Positions 19,010 to 27,977 of a DNA stretch of 64,000 bases are shown piece by piece. Position numbers and translations under genes: made by a program. This stretch comes from Sansalvadorimonas sp965243775 (GTDB lineage Bacteria > Pseudomonadota > Gammaproteobacteria > Pseudomonadales > Endozoicomonadaceae), in the NCBI GenBank assembly GCA_965243775.1, contig CBDEWF010000125.1, positions 124,001-188,000 on the forward strand. Reading direction: 5' to 3'. Below the pieces are notes generated by a model that was not told where the DNA came from, ran no database searches, and was given only the letters and a program-made list of their open reading frames with translations. The stretch's first letter is position 1. The number at the start of each line of letters is the position of its first letter.

Positions 19010-20125
19010 TTAAAGAGACATGGCACTCAAACGTGCATTTTGAATAGCTTCTGCCAACTCTTTTCCTTTTAGCCCCTGTTCGACCAGATCTTTAATTTCA
19101 ACCCTGCGGCAGCGGGATAAATCTTCAATCAGCTGATTGGTGATGAAATCAGCTCTGTTGTCTGCTTGAGCAAGGATGGAGCAAGCTGAAAGAATATGCT
19201 TGAATCGTTCAGATCGGCGAAAAGCATCAGCCTGCTGCAACAGGCTTAAGCGCCTTGGTGCAGGAATGGGTTGGTCTTCCAGCCAAAGATGGATATGCAT
19301 TGCAGTCAGTTCTGCAACTTCTTTGAACTGTTTAGGTACTTTTAGCCTTTTGCACAGGGCTTGAACTCTGCTCTGGTTATTTTCCTGTAAGGTACAACAG
19401 GCACAGGCAAAGCGGACAACGGTTTCAGCTTTAAGCGAGCTTGCTTTTGTTAATGCTCTGGAGGAGAAAGAGTTATCACCCTGGTAAAGATCTGCGATTT
19501 CGGGCATGACCACGTCCAGAGCCCCAGATTGACTTAATTCCATGAAATAACAGGACGGGGCATTTTCATCCAGAGCTCTGGCAGTTTCCTGCCAGACTCT
19601 TTCCGCAACCAGCCATGCAGCTTCTCCTTCCTGCACCATCTCTTTCATTAACCGTCTGGTTTCCCTGGCTACTGAAAAACTCATATCTTTGAACCGGGCA
19701 GAGAATCTGGCCACTCTGAGTATGCGCAGGGGGTCTTCTCGAAACGCCGGCGAAACATGGCGGAGAATTCGTTTTTCCAGATCCTGCAGCCCACCATAAG
19801 GGTCAATTAACTCACCATCCTGATCTTTGGCAATAGCATTAACTGTGAGATCCCGGCGCTTCAGGTCTTCTTCAAGTGTGGTGTCAGGGGATGTGTGAAA
19901 AATAAAACCCGCATACCCGTGGCCAGATTTTTTCTCGGTACGGGCCAAGGCGTACTCTTCATTGGTTTCTGGATGCAGAAACACAGGAAAGTCCTGGCCG
20001 ACAGGCCGGTACCCCAGCCCGCTCATATCTTCAGGTGTGGCTCCAGTAACAACCCAGTCTCTATCCTTAACCGGCAGGCCTAATAGTTCATCGCGGACTG
20101 CCCCTCCCACCAGAAATATTTTCAT
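19010..20125 (-). CDS. cca: CCA tRNA nucleotidyltransferase (no HD domain)
   Basis: 371 residues from the ATG at 20125 (MKIFLVGGAVRDELLGLPVK); an in-frame TTG two codons upstream is less likely. Adds or repairs the CCA end of tRNAs. The nucleotidyltransferase head is intact: GGAVRDELLG, KDRDWVV, EEDLKRRDLTVNAIA and IDPYGGLQDLEKRILRHVSP. It is shorter than the 412-residue E. coli enzyme and no HD-phosphohydrolase motif is visible, which fits the short gammaproteobacterial variant. Minus strand, convergent with the folB-folK pair. Confidence 0.95.
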   Translation of the reverse strand: MKIFLVGGAVRDELLGLPVKDRDWVVTGATPEDMSGLGYRPVGQDFPVFLHPETNEEYALARTEKKSGHGYAGFIFHTSPDTTLEEDLKRRDLTVNAIAKDQDGELIDPYGGLQDLEKRILRHVSPAFREDPLRILRVARFSARFKDMSFSVARETRRLMKEMVQEGEAAWLVAERVWQETARALDENAPSCYFMELSQSGALDVVMPEIADLYQGDNSFSSRALTKASSLKAETVVRFACACCTLQENNQSRVQALCKRLKVPKQFKEVAELTAMHIHLWLEDQPIPAPRRLSLLQQADAFRRSERFKHILSACSILAQADNRADFITNQLIEDLSRCRRVEIKDLVEQGLKGKELAEAIQNARLSAMSL

Positions 20126-20242
20126 ATCCAAATCAACATCCAGTAGTGGCTGGTCATAATTAAGTTGTAAGTTTATCAGGAGGGGGAAGCCATTTGGCGG
20201 TGAAAGGTGATGAATAAGTGAAAGCAGAGAAAAACTGGTAGA

Positions 20243-21951
20243 TTAATCAAGGGTAACCCGATTGACTTCCTCAAGGCTGGTTACGCCTTCCAGTACTTTT
20301 TTCAGGCCAGCTTGTCGAATATTGTTGAAACCTTCCTTCTGGGCCTGCTCGGCAATCTGCAAAGAGTTGCCCTCTTCCATAATAATGCGCTGTATGCCAG
20401 GAGTAATCTCGACCACTTCATAAATACCAACCCGTCCCTTGTACCCATGATTGCAGCTGTCACAGCCCTGGGGAGAATGGGCATAGATCACCGCGTCTGT
20501 AGCCTGTTCCGTGGTAAAGCCCTGTGCTATGAGAGCATCAGCAGGAATATCTATGCGTTGCTTGCATTGGCTGCATAATCTTCTCGCCAGACGCTGGGCA
20601 ATAATCAAGTTGACGGAAGTGGCCAGGTTAAAGGAAGCTACCCCCATGTTGAGCAGACGGGTAAGTGTCTCTGCGGCACTGTTGGTGTGCAAGGTCGACA
20701 TCACCATATGGCCCGTCTGGGCTGCCTTGACGGCAATATTAGCTGTCTCGATATCCCGGATCTCACCGACCATGATGATGTCAGGGTCCTGACGAAGGAA
20801 GGCCCTTAAAGCCTGTGTAAAGTCCATGCCCTGCCTAGTGTTTACATTAACCTGATTTATCCCCTCAAGGTTGATTTCAACCGGATCCTCTGCGGTTGAT
20901 ATATTTCTTTCAACGGTATTAAGGATATTCAGCCCGGCATAAAGAGAAACTGTCTTACCTGAACCGGTGGGGCCAGTGACCAGTATCATTCCCTGGGGTT
21001 GTTCCAATGCTTTGAGGTACATATTCTTCTGAGCATCTTCATAACCGAGGGCATCAATTCCCATCTGGGCACTGGACGGGTCAAGAATACGCAGTACGAT
21101 TTTTTCACCCCATAAAGTCGGCAGGGTATTTACACGAAAATCGATGGCTCTGGTTTTTGATAGTCTTAGTTTGATACGGCCATCCTGTGGTTTTCGCCGC
21201 TCGGATATATCCATGCTGGACATGATCTTCAGGCGGGAAGATATTTTGGGGGATAGACCTCCTGGGGGTTGTGCCACCACCTGCATTACGCCATCAATAC
21301 GGAATCGAATTCTGTAACTCTTCTCATAGGGTTCAAAGTGGAGGTCAGAGGCCCCCATCTTAATGGCCGTCAACAACATTTTATTGACGAATTTAACAAT
21401 TGGAGTGTCTTCTCCACTGTCGGCAGCTGTATGGAGGTGGTCATCTTCTTCGTTGACCTGGTCAATATCAAGGCCGTCCAGCTCCTCGTCATCCAATTCT
21501 CCAAGATCCTGGTTGGCGGATTCCAGCATCTTTTCGATGGCAGAGCTGAGTTTGTCCTCTTCAACAATAACAACTTCTACATTACCACCGGTGTTGAAGC
21601 GAATTTCATCTATGGCTTTTTCATTGGTGGGATCGGAGAGCCCAACAAATAGCCTGTTGCCCCTTTTATAGAGGGAAAACTGCGATGCTCCCGAATCAGC
21701 TTTTCACTGATGGCATCGTGGGGGACATGCTCCATTTCAATGGTGCTTATATCCATCAGAGGTATACCAAACAGCTCCGAATTCACTTTTGCAATATCGT
21801 AACCACTGACCAGCTTGCTCTGAACTATGTGAGTAATCAGGGGAAGCTTATTGAGGAGGGCGTTCTGTACGGCCACTCTGGCTGCATTTTCATCCATCAA
21901 GCCTTCAGCGATAAGACGGCGGGCAAGGCCTGGCAGTGGTGCATCAGTCAT
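20243..21951 (-). pseudogene. pilB: Type IV pilus assembly ATPase PilB, one frameshift
   Basis: Hexameric cytoplasmic ATPase that powers pilus extension. Two frames are joined: residues 1-~90 from ATG at 21951 (MTDAPLPGLARRLIAEGLMD, a GspE-N domain ending in EHRSFP) and the rest in another frame (DPTNEKAIDEIRFNTGG onward). Adding one C to the CCC run near 21675 restores a continuous 569-residue protein, the normal PilB length. The catalytic half is complete: Walker A GPTGSGKTVSLYAG, Asp box, Walker B PDIIMVGEIRD, His box GHMVMSTLHTN and the tetracysteine zinc site (CSQCKQ ... CDSCNHGYKGR). pilC and pilD are not adjacent. Divergent from pilA. Probably functional if the break is a consensus error. 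Confidence 0.9.
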
Positions 21952-22353
21952 CGGTTATGGTTATGTCAGTCATGTAATAAAGGAATATATGGTGTTATCG
22001 ACATCAACTATCAAATTAAGACTGCTTTATATTGAATTTTTAGAGAGTTAGGTATTTAAAGCGTGCATTTTTTGACGAAATCTGGATTCTGTGGATTTTT
22101 GTATTTAAAGGCTGTCTGTATAAGTGGCATGATTGGTTTGAATGAAATTATGTAATGGCAATAATAATGAATAATTGTCTTTTCTATACTGTTTTTATTC
22201 TGGATGACTGTGTTAATGCCATTTTTTTCAAGAAAAAAATACTATTTCTATTTAATAAGGTGTCTTCTGAATATTTTTTTGATTGGAAATGCGACAAGGT
22301 TTATTTGTTGCTATTATTGGATTGGGTCTGAAAATAATTCAAAGGAGTGAATT
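21952..22353. promoter_or_regulatory. AT-rich divergent region pilB / pilA
   Basis: 402 AT-rich bases between divergent pilB and pilA. The pilA promoter is usually sigma-54 dependent; only a weak partial match starting TGGCAT at 22125 is present and the -12 GC is missing. The pilA ribosome-binding site AAGGAG at 22341-22346 is strong. No ORF of note. Confidence 0.4.
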
Positions 22354-22824
22354 ATGAGATTTCGTTCTGCGGGGCGGCAGCAAGGCTTCACACTTATCGA
22401 ATTGATGATTGTGGTGGCTATCATGGGTATTCTGGCTGCTGTGGCAATCCCAGCCTACCAGGATTACACAAAGCGTTCTCACGTATCAGAAGGCTTGAGC
22501 CTTGCCTCTGGTGCTAAGAGTGCTATCACTGAGTACTACTCATCTGAAGGTGATTGGCCTACTAGTAATAGTGAGGCAGGTATCGCTACTTCAATTACTG
22601 GTAATGCTGTTACTGGTGTAACGGTTACCAGAGCAACAAGTAATTGCCCAAACAGTGCTACCACCTGTGCTGTTATTACTGTTTCCTACAACAGTAAGGT
22701 TGATTCCTCTAACAACACCCTTGAACTGGCGGCTACTGCCACTACAGGAGCTATTTCCTGGACGTGTCGTGCAGCTGGTAGTAATGGTGTAGCGGCTAGC
22801 TATTTGCCAGCTAACTGCAGATAA
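22354..22824 (+). CDS. pilA: Type IV major pilin
   Basis: 156-residue prepilin. The short leader MRFRSAGRQQG is followed by the class IVa signature FTLIELMIVVAIMGILAAVA; PilD would cut after the glycine and methylate Phe+1, and Glu+5 is present. A hydrophobic N-terminal helix leads into a Thr/Ser/Asn-rich globular domain with four cysteines: SNCPNSATTC and, near the end, WTCRAAG and a final PANCR that can close the D-loop disulphide. Strong ribosome-binding site and terminator on either side suggest a highly expressed single-gene unit. Divergent from pilB. Confidence 0.95.
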   Translation: MRFRSAGRQQGFTLIELMIVVAIMGILAAVAIPAYQDYTKRSHVSEGLSLASGAKSAITEYYSSEGDWPTSNSEAGIATSITGNAVTGVTVTRATSNCPNSATTCAVITVSYNSKVDSSNNTLELAATATTGAISWTCRAAGSNGVAASYLPANCR

Positions 22825-22854
22825 TCTGCTTTTTGCAGTAATTACCCTGCAGAG

Positions 22855-22883
22855 AAAAACGGAGCAAAAGCTCCGTTTTTTTT
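22855..22883 (+). terminator. Rho-independent terminator of pilA
   Basis: An 11-bp stem (AAAAACGGAGC with GCTCCGTTTTT) around an AAAA loop, followed by T residues, 31 bases after the pilA stop. Confidence 0.92.
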
Positions 22884-22939
22884 GCGTTTCTACTGGTGTA
22901 TATACGCCTGTAGGCAGTATTGCATATGATTTAAAAGGG

Positions 22940-24628
22940 TTATTGATCTAATTGGGAGTTAGATATCAAGGGAGCTAAATATGAAGCAAGCGCTTTTATT
23001 TCAGGGTGGTTCAGATATGATTTGACGGCACTGGCTTCTGCCGAAGATAGCTTCAACCATTGTTTTATCTGCTTTTCACTTGTGCTTGAGATTATTGACC
23101 AGCTCTTTCCTTCCTTTGCCAACCATCCGGACTTTTTACGGCCAACTTTAGGAATTCCCAAGGCTCTGATTAATTGCACAAGTGATAGATAGGGAGTTTT
23201 CAGGATTATATCAGCTTCAGCTCCGATATCGTCTGCTTCAAGCTTGAAGATATCCTGTAACTTCTTGATCCGGCCTAAAGAGACAAGGTTATTGATACGA
23301 TTGTAGTGAAAACCAGGTAAATCCAGACCGTTACGCCCAGTTAACCACTGTACTCGCGCAATAAACTGTTCTCTACACCCGTCTGATAGCTCCATACAGG
23401 TCATTCCGTTATATTGAGCTGGATCAGGGAGTTTTGGAAAGTTTCTGGCAGCTGGTCGGACAAGAACCTTACTAAGTATTGGGATTGCAGCCCCTTTGAG
23501 GGCAATGCTGATACTATCTGATATGGCAATATCTAGGGTTTTAAAATGCTTTATAGGTCCAACGTTAAGCGACCTGATTTCAATACCCTTGATTATGGTG
23601 GGAGTGATATCGAGAATAACTGTGATTTTCCCTGTGCGGCCGATGGTCCAGCGTATACCTGATACCTTGGATACAGATGAATGGGATGGTAACTTCCATG
23701 CCAGGGCCCAATAGGGGGTTCCGTCCCTATGGCCCAAGCGTTTCTGGGTCGCAGTATTATCAAACTTGATAACTACGCCATCAAGAGGGAGGACCCCTTT
23801 CTTATCCTTGATTTCATAGTTTTGTCGAAGAGAAACAATTTCTACAATGTCTTGCACCTGATAGGTATGAGAAATGGTGTCAGAAAAGCCCCATTTCTCC
23901 AGTTGCCTGGCATTTTCTCTGAATGAAGACAGGGGGCTATTTACCCAGTGCCAGGGGAAGAACTGAAGTTGTTGCAGTTCAATTCTTTGTGGATCTTTTT
24001 GATTGATCAGCCCTGCAACATAGTGCCTTGGTGATAAAACCTGTTGTGTCTCGCTGTATGTGTAGTGTGCGTAAAGCTCACCATGAATCACAACTTCTTT
24101 ATGATGGCTCGAGAGCGTATCGGGGATAGCAGGAATTAACGAAATCAGGTGGGTTATATTTACTCCAGATCTTTTCATTTTACTGCCACGGGTCAGTGCA
24201 TGTACAAGTCTGCCACCCTGGTAAGCCAGTTCTATGGCTATACCATCCAGCTTCGGTTGAAGGAGGATCGGGCTGTCAAGCCTTCTCCCCTTTTGGAGAA
24301 ATTTAATAACTTCGTCCTTACTTTCAGCCTTGTTCAGGCTTCCCATTGGATATATGTGTAGCCCTTCGAAAGGAAACAAGGAACGGATATTGGCAGGTTT
24401 ACTCCCAAGACAGTGGTTAAGGGTCTTCAGGTGAAGAGTTAGGGCATCATATTCGTTATCGCTGATAGTTGGCTTTCCTGCTTCGTACAGGCCATCATGA
24501 TACTGAATGGCTTTCAGCACAGAATCATGCTCTTGCTGTAACTGTTCAGGAGATAAGTCCGGGCAAATAGCTAAGGACCTGAGTGAACAGAAAAGGAGAG
24601 TAAGGGCAAGATGTGGTGGGCGGATCAT
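22940..24628 (-). CDS. ligB: NAD-dependent DNA ligase LigB-like, exported signal
   Basis: 562 residues, similar in size and layout to E. coli LigB (560 aa). It starts with a hydrophobic leader (PPHLALTLLFCSLRSLAIC) like the N-terminus of LigB, then an adenylation domain with the nucleotidyl-lysine motif QPKLDGIAIEL, RGSKMKRSG, GELYAHY, VLPLDGVVIKFD and WALAWKLPS, an OB fold (GRTGKITVILDITP), and HhH-like repeats. The zinc finger and BRCT domain of LigA are reduced or missing, as in LigB. The role of LigB in vivo is unclear. An insertion sequence lies 9 bases upstream of the ATG and has removed the native Shine-Dalgarno site, so expression is probably reduced. Confidence 0.88.
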   Translation of the reverse strand: MIRPPHLALTLLFCSLRSLAICPDLSPEQLQQEHDSVLKAIQYHDGLYEAGKPTISDNEYDALTLHLKTLNHCLGSKPANIRSLFPFEGLHIYPMGSLNKAESKDEVIKFLQKGRRLDSPILLQPKLDGIAIELAYQGGRLVHALTRGSKMKRSGVNITHLISLIPAIPDTLSSHHKEVVIHGELYAHYTYSETQQVLSPRHYVAGLINQKDPQRIELQQLQFFPWHWVNSPLSSFRENARQLEKWGFSDTISHTYQVQDIVEIVSLRQNYEIKDKKGVLPLDGVVIKFDNTATQKRLGHRDGTPYWALAWKLPSHSSVSKVSGIRWTIGRTGKITVILDITPTIIKGIEIRSLNVGPIKHFKTLDIAISDSISIALKGAAIPILSKVLVRPAARNFPKLPDPAQYNGMTCMELSDGCREQFIARVQWLTGRNGLDLPGFHYNRINNLVSLGRIKKLQDIFKLEADDIGAEADIILKTPYLSLVQLIRALGIPKVGRKKSGWLAKEGKSWSIISSTSEKQIKQWLKLSSAEASAVKSYLNHPEIKALASYLAPLISNSQLDQ

Positions 24629-24637
24629 TATTATTTT

Positions 24638-24660
24638 GGGGCTTTCTCAGGTTGGCAGAT
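24638..24660 (+). repeat. Left terminal inverted repeat of the IS
   Basis: 23 bases, perfect inverted copy of the right end at 25943-25965. The outer flank is one copy of the 8-base target duplication. Confidence 0.95.
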
Positions 24661-24738
24661 GAAAGTGAGGGGTTGAAACAGAAATAGCCTTCAGGCAAAG
24701 GTTGATTTGAACGGATCAACATTTCTGAAGGATCAGGC

Positions 24739-25943
24739 ATGTCTACAACGCCCTCACTGCGTCCTATGTTCTCATTTCCCGGCTGGGTAATCGACCACAT
24801 TGATATTAATTGGGATGAATCTGTGGCTACAGTTTCCCTGCGCAGGGATGGTCGCATACAGCAGTTCAGATGCAGTCAGTGTCAGAACCCAATGGGTAAA
24901 ATCCGTGAGAATGAGCGTACCGTGCTGGACTTGCCGCTGGGTACTCTGGATGTGCAATTATGCTTCACTGTTTACCAGGGACGGTGTTCCCACTGTGGGC
25001 ACATTGAAACTGTCACGCCTCCCGGGTTGGCTCCCAAAGCGCAGGCTACTGAACGGCTGAAGCAACATGTCAGTCATCTCTGCCGCTATATGCCCTGCAA
25101 CAAGATTCCTGAATTCATCTCTATCTCGCATCATACGGCCAGGCGCTGGGATAAAGAGATATTGATGAAAACTCTGCCAGCCCCTGACCTGGATAACATA
25201 CGAGCCCTGTTGATTGATGAGAAATCCATTGGTAAAGGACACCATTACCTGACTGTTGTTCTGAATGCTGATACGGGGCGAAACCCTGTTCCTTGGTGAA
25301 GGCAAGCGAAAAGCCACCCTGGACCAATTCCTCAGCCGCTTAACTCCGGAACAAAAGTCTCGCATTGAATGTGTGGGTATAGACCGTGGTGGTAGCTACA
25401 AAGCGTCGGTCAGGGAGCACCCTTCCTGACGCCGATATCGTTTACGACAAGTTTCACATTATTGCCAATTACAACGATGTCATAGATAAAATCCGTCGTC
25501 GGGAATGGAGGCAGGCTGAAGTTGATGATAAGCCTTTCATCAAGGGGCAGCGCTTCAATTTGTTCAGGAACCCTGAGAACCTCACCCCCAAGGGAGAAAG
25601 CTATCTGAAAGAACTGTTGGCTATGAACGAAGACCTGTACCAAGCCTACACCCTGAAGGATATGCTCAAGCAGCTCTGGACGTACACTTACAAAGGTTGT
25701 GCCAGTAAGTTTCTCGACAGGTGGATCGAGCTGGCCACAGAAACAGGCATTGGCGAACTCAGGCGGTTTGCCAAAGGGTTGGATCGGGCCAGAGAAGGAC
25801 TCCTGTCATACTGTCAGCACCGAATAACCAGTGCAAAAATTGAGGCCTTTAACGGTGTGATCAAACGTATTGTCTACAAGGCTTGTGGCTATAACGACCT
25901 TGAATATCTGTATCTGAAAATCCGGCAGGAGGCTCAGATATGA
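24739..25943 (+). pseudogene. ISL3-family transposase, two frameshifts
   Basis: DDE transposase of the ISL3 family. Its N-terminus holds a zinc-ribbon-like CSQCQNPM and CSHCGHIE, then a helix-turn-helix region (IPEFISISHHTARRWDKEI) and the catalytic core: LLIDEKSIGKGHHYLTVVL, GIDRGGSYKASV with DIVYDKFHIIANYN, and the C-terminal Glu region SAKIEAFNGVIKRIVYKACG. The gene runs in three frames. Removing one G from GGGG at 25275-25278 and one C from CCC near 25421 restores a single ~400-residue protein ending at 25943. As read it cannot make full transposase, but both changes sit in homopolymers and may be consensus errors. Confidence 0.9.
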
Positions 25944-25965
25944 TCTGCCAACCTGAGAAAGCCCC
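25943..25965 (-). repeat. Right terminal inverted repeat of the IS
   Basis: Exact reverse complement of 24638-24660. It overlaps the last base of the transposase stop codon and is followed by the second copy of ATTATTTT. Confidence 0.95.
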
Positions 25966-25973
25966 ATTATTTT

Positions 25974-26007
25974 CCTGCCGAAAGCTGTTTGAAAGCTTAT
26001 CGGCAGG
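25974..26007 (-). other. Hairpin that carried the native ligB ribosome-binding site
   Basis: Inverted repeat CCTGCCGA ... TCGGCAGG. Before the IS inserted, the minus strand would have read CGGCAGGAAAATAATAATG into ligB, so the stem's last bases hold the AGGA Shine-Dalgarno site. No T tail, so not a terminator. The IS now separates it from the gene. Confidence 0.5.
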
Positions 26008-26051
26008 AAGTAGCAGGGTTACTCTATCTTTCTATTCTCAATGACGAATAA

Positions 26052-27074
26052 TCAGGCATCCCTGTAACCATTTGGATTGGATGACTGCCAGCGCCAGGAG
26101 TCAACCATCATGTCTTCCAGTGTTTTTTCTGCTTTCCAGTTGAGTTCTTCGGCAGCCAGGGCTGGGTCGGCCCAGCACTCGGCAATATCTCCAGGACGCC
26201 GGTCAGTGAACTCGTAAGGCACAGGGCGTTTGGATGCTTTTTCAAATGCTGACACCATATCCAGAACGCTTTGACCTTTTCCTACCCCCAGGTTCCAGGC
26301 CTTGATCCCGCAATCTGTACGCAGTTTTTCAATAGCTCTGACATGGCCAATGGCAAGATCGACGACATGGATATAGTCACGAACACCAGTACCATCGTGA
26401 GTTGGGTAGTCATTGCCGAAGACAGACAGTTTTTCCCGTATACCAATGGCTACCTGGGAGATATAGGGCATCAGGTTGTTGGGGATGTCGTTGGGATCTT
26501 CTCCAATCAGGCCGGACTCATGGGCGCCTGCAGGATTGAAGTAGCGCAGCAAGGCAATGTTCCAGCGATTGTCAGACTTATATAGATCACCGAGGATTTC
26601 TTCAATTATCAGTTTGGATCGGCCATAGGGGTTCGTAGCAGAAAGAGGAAAATCTTCCCTGATCGGAAGACTGACAGGGTCTCCATATACCGTGGCTGAG
26701 GAACTGAATACAATGTTAAATACTCCATGCTCAGCCATCTCCTGACACAGTGTTACAGTACCGCTGACATTGTTGTCGTAGTAATGCAGGGGAATGGAGC
26801 AGGACTCGCCGACAGCCTTCAGACCAGCAAAGTGAATAACGGAAGCAAAGTCGTAACGGTTGAACAGCTCGTTGAGAATACTCCGGTCACGAATATCCCC
26901 TTCTGCAAAAGTCGGAGAGCGGCCGGTGATACTTTCCACTCTTTTCAGGGCTTCGGGTGAGCTGTTGCTCAGGTTGTCCAGAACAACAACATCATAATCC
27001 TCTTTTAATAATTCCACACAGGTATGGCTGCCAATATAGCCGGCACCGCCAGTAACCAGAATTGTCTGTGTCAT
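26052..27074 (-). CDS. galE: UDP-glucose 4-epimerase
   Basis: 340 residues. Interconverts UDP-glucose and UDP-galactose for envelope polysaccharides and galactose use. The start is MTQTILVTGGAGYIGSHTCV; the longer frame upstream has no support. It shows the NAD-binding TGGAGYIGSH, FAGLKAVGES, the catalytic SSATVYG and YGRSK, the PAGAHESG loop and VGDYIHV-like RDYIHVVDLA. Extended SDR family, cytoplasmic dimer. It begins 16 bases after nadC on the same strand, so the two may share a transcript. Confidence 0.97.
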   Translation of the reverse strand: MTQTILVTGGAGYIGSHTCVELLKEDYDVVVLDNLSNSSPEALKRVESITGRSPTFAEGDIRDRSILNELFNRYDFASVIHFAGLKAVGESCSIPLHYYDNNVSGTVTLCQEMAEHGVFNIVFSSSATVYGDPVSLPIREDFPLSATNPYGRSKLIIEEILGDLYKSDNRWNIALLRYFNPAGAHESGLIGEDPNDIPNNLMPYISQVAIGIREKLSVFGNDYPTHDGTGVRDYIHVVDLAIGHVRAIEKLRTDCGIKAWNLGVGKGQSVLDMVSAFEKASKRPVPYEFTDRRPGDIAECWADPALAAEELNWKAEKTLEDMMVDSWRWQSSNPNGYRDA

Positions 27075-27090
27075 ACTTCTTGTCCTGCTG

Positions 27091-27942
27091 TCACATGCGG
27101 GTAAAACGCATGGATAAATCAATGGCCCTGCATGATTTGGTCAGGGCTCCTATAGATATGTAATCAACACCTGTTTCTGCAACAGGGCGCAGTGTTGTGA
27201 AAGTAATGCCACCAGAAGCTTCCAATTGCGCTGTGCCAGCATATCTTTTCCTGTTGAGCTCAACTGCTTGATGCAGATCAAACAGGGAAAAGTTATCCAA
27301 CATAATGATATCTGTGCCGCATTCCAGAGCCAGTATTAGCTCATCAAGGGATTCGACTTCTACTTCCACAGGTTTGTCAGGCGCGAGTTTCCTGGCTGAG
27401 GAGACCGCGGAAGAGATACTACCACAAGCGGCGATATGGTTTTCCTTGATCAGGAATGCGTCATAGAGCCCTTTTCTGTGGTTGTGGCAGCCACCGACCC
27501 GAACGGCATACTTTTGCGCCAGCCGCAGACCCGGGATTGTCTTTCTGGTATCCAGCAGTTTGACACCGGTTCCTTCAACATGTTTTGCATACACATTGCA
27601 GCATGTGGCTGTACCGGAAAGTAGCTGTAGAAAATTGAGAGCTGCTCTTTCACCAGTCAGCATGGCTTGAGCCGGCCCAGATATATGAAAGAGGGTGGTA
27701 TCGGCCTGCACCCTTTCACCCTCTTTCACCCGCCAGCCAATCCGGATTTTCGGGCTTATCTGCCTGAATACTTCGTTAACCCAGGGTTGTCCACAGATTA
27801 TGGCCTGATCTCTAATAATAACCCGGGCCTCACCATGGCTGTTATCCGGAATCAGTTCAGCGGTAATATCTCCAGAGCCAATATCTTCAGCCAGAGCCTG
27901 GCGGACATTTTCAGCCATTGCCTGCTGTAAAGGTGAATTCAT
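27091..27942 (-). CDS. nadC: Quinolinate phosphoribosyltransferase (decarboxylating)
   Basis: 283 residues, full length. Makes nicotinate mononucleotide from quinolinate and PRPP in NAD synthesis. Signatures: EDIGSGDIT near the N-terminus, GERAALNFLQLLSGTAT, DTRKTIPGLR (substrate binding), KYAVRVGGCHNHR, IKENHI, VEVEVESL, DIIMLDN and LEASGGI with YISIGALT. In many gammaproteobacteria nadC lies beside the pilABCD cluster; here it is about 3 kb from pilA with ligB, the IS and galE between. Minus strand, upstream of galE. Confidence 0.97.
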   Translation of the reverse strand: MNSPLQQAMAENVRQALAEDIGSGDITAELIPDNSHGEARVIIRDQAIICGQPWVNEVFRQISPKIRIGWRVKEGERVQADTTLFHISGPAQAMLTGERAALNFLQLLSGTATCCNVYAKHVEGTGVKLLDTRKTIPGLRLAQKYAVRVGGCHNHRKGLYDAFLIKENHIAACGSISSAVSSARKLAPDKPVEVEVESLDELILALECGTDIIMLDNFSLFDLHQAVELNRKRYAGTAQLEASGGITFTTLRPVAETGVDYISIGALTKSCRAIDLSMRFTRM

Positions 27943-27977
27943 AGGGTAATCTGTGTTGTTATTCGGCGAGGCAGAAA

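Larger units (their letters stand above)
24638..25965 (+). mobile_element. ISL3-like insertion sequence with perfect ends and 8-bp target duplication
   Basis: 1328 bp bounded by perfect 23-bp inverted repeats starting GGGGCTTTCTCAGGTTGGCA, flanked by the direct repeat ATTATTTT (24630-24637 and 25966-25973), the target length typical of ISL3. It carries one transposase gene with two frameshifts. The intact ends and duplication show a recent insertion, immediately upstream of ligB. Confidence 0.95.

Noticed and set aside
20243..21951. Programmed frameshift in pilB
   Set aside because: No slippery heptamer or downstream structure; one missing C explains it, like the other breaks.
22125..22140. 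Sigma-54 promoter for pilA (TGGCATGATTGGTTTG)
   Set aside because: The -24 half fits, but the essential -12 GC is absent and it lies over 200 bases upstream of the start.
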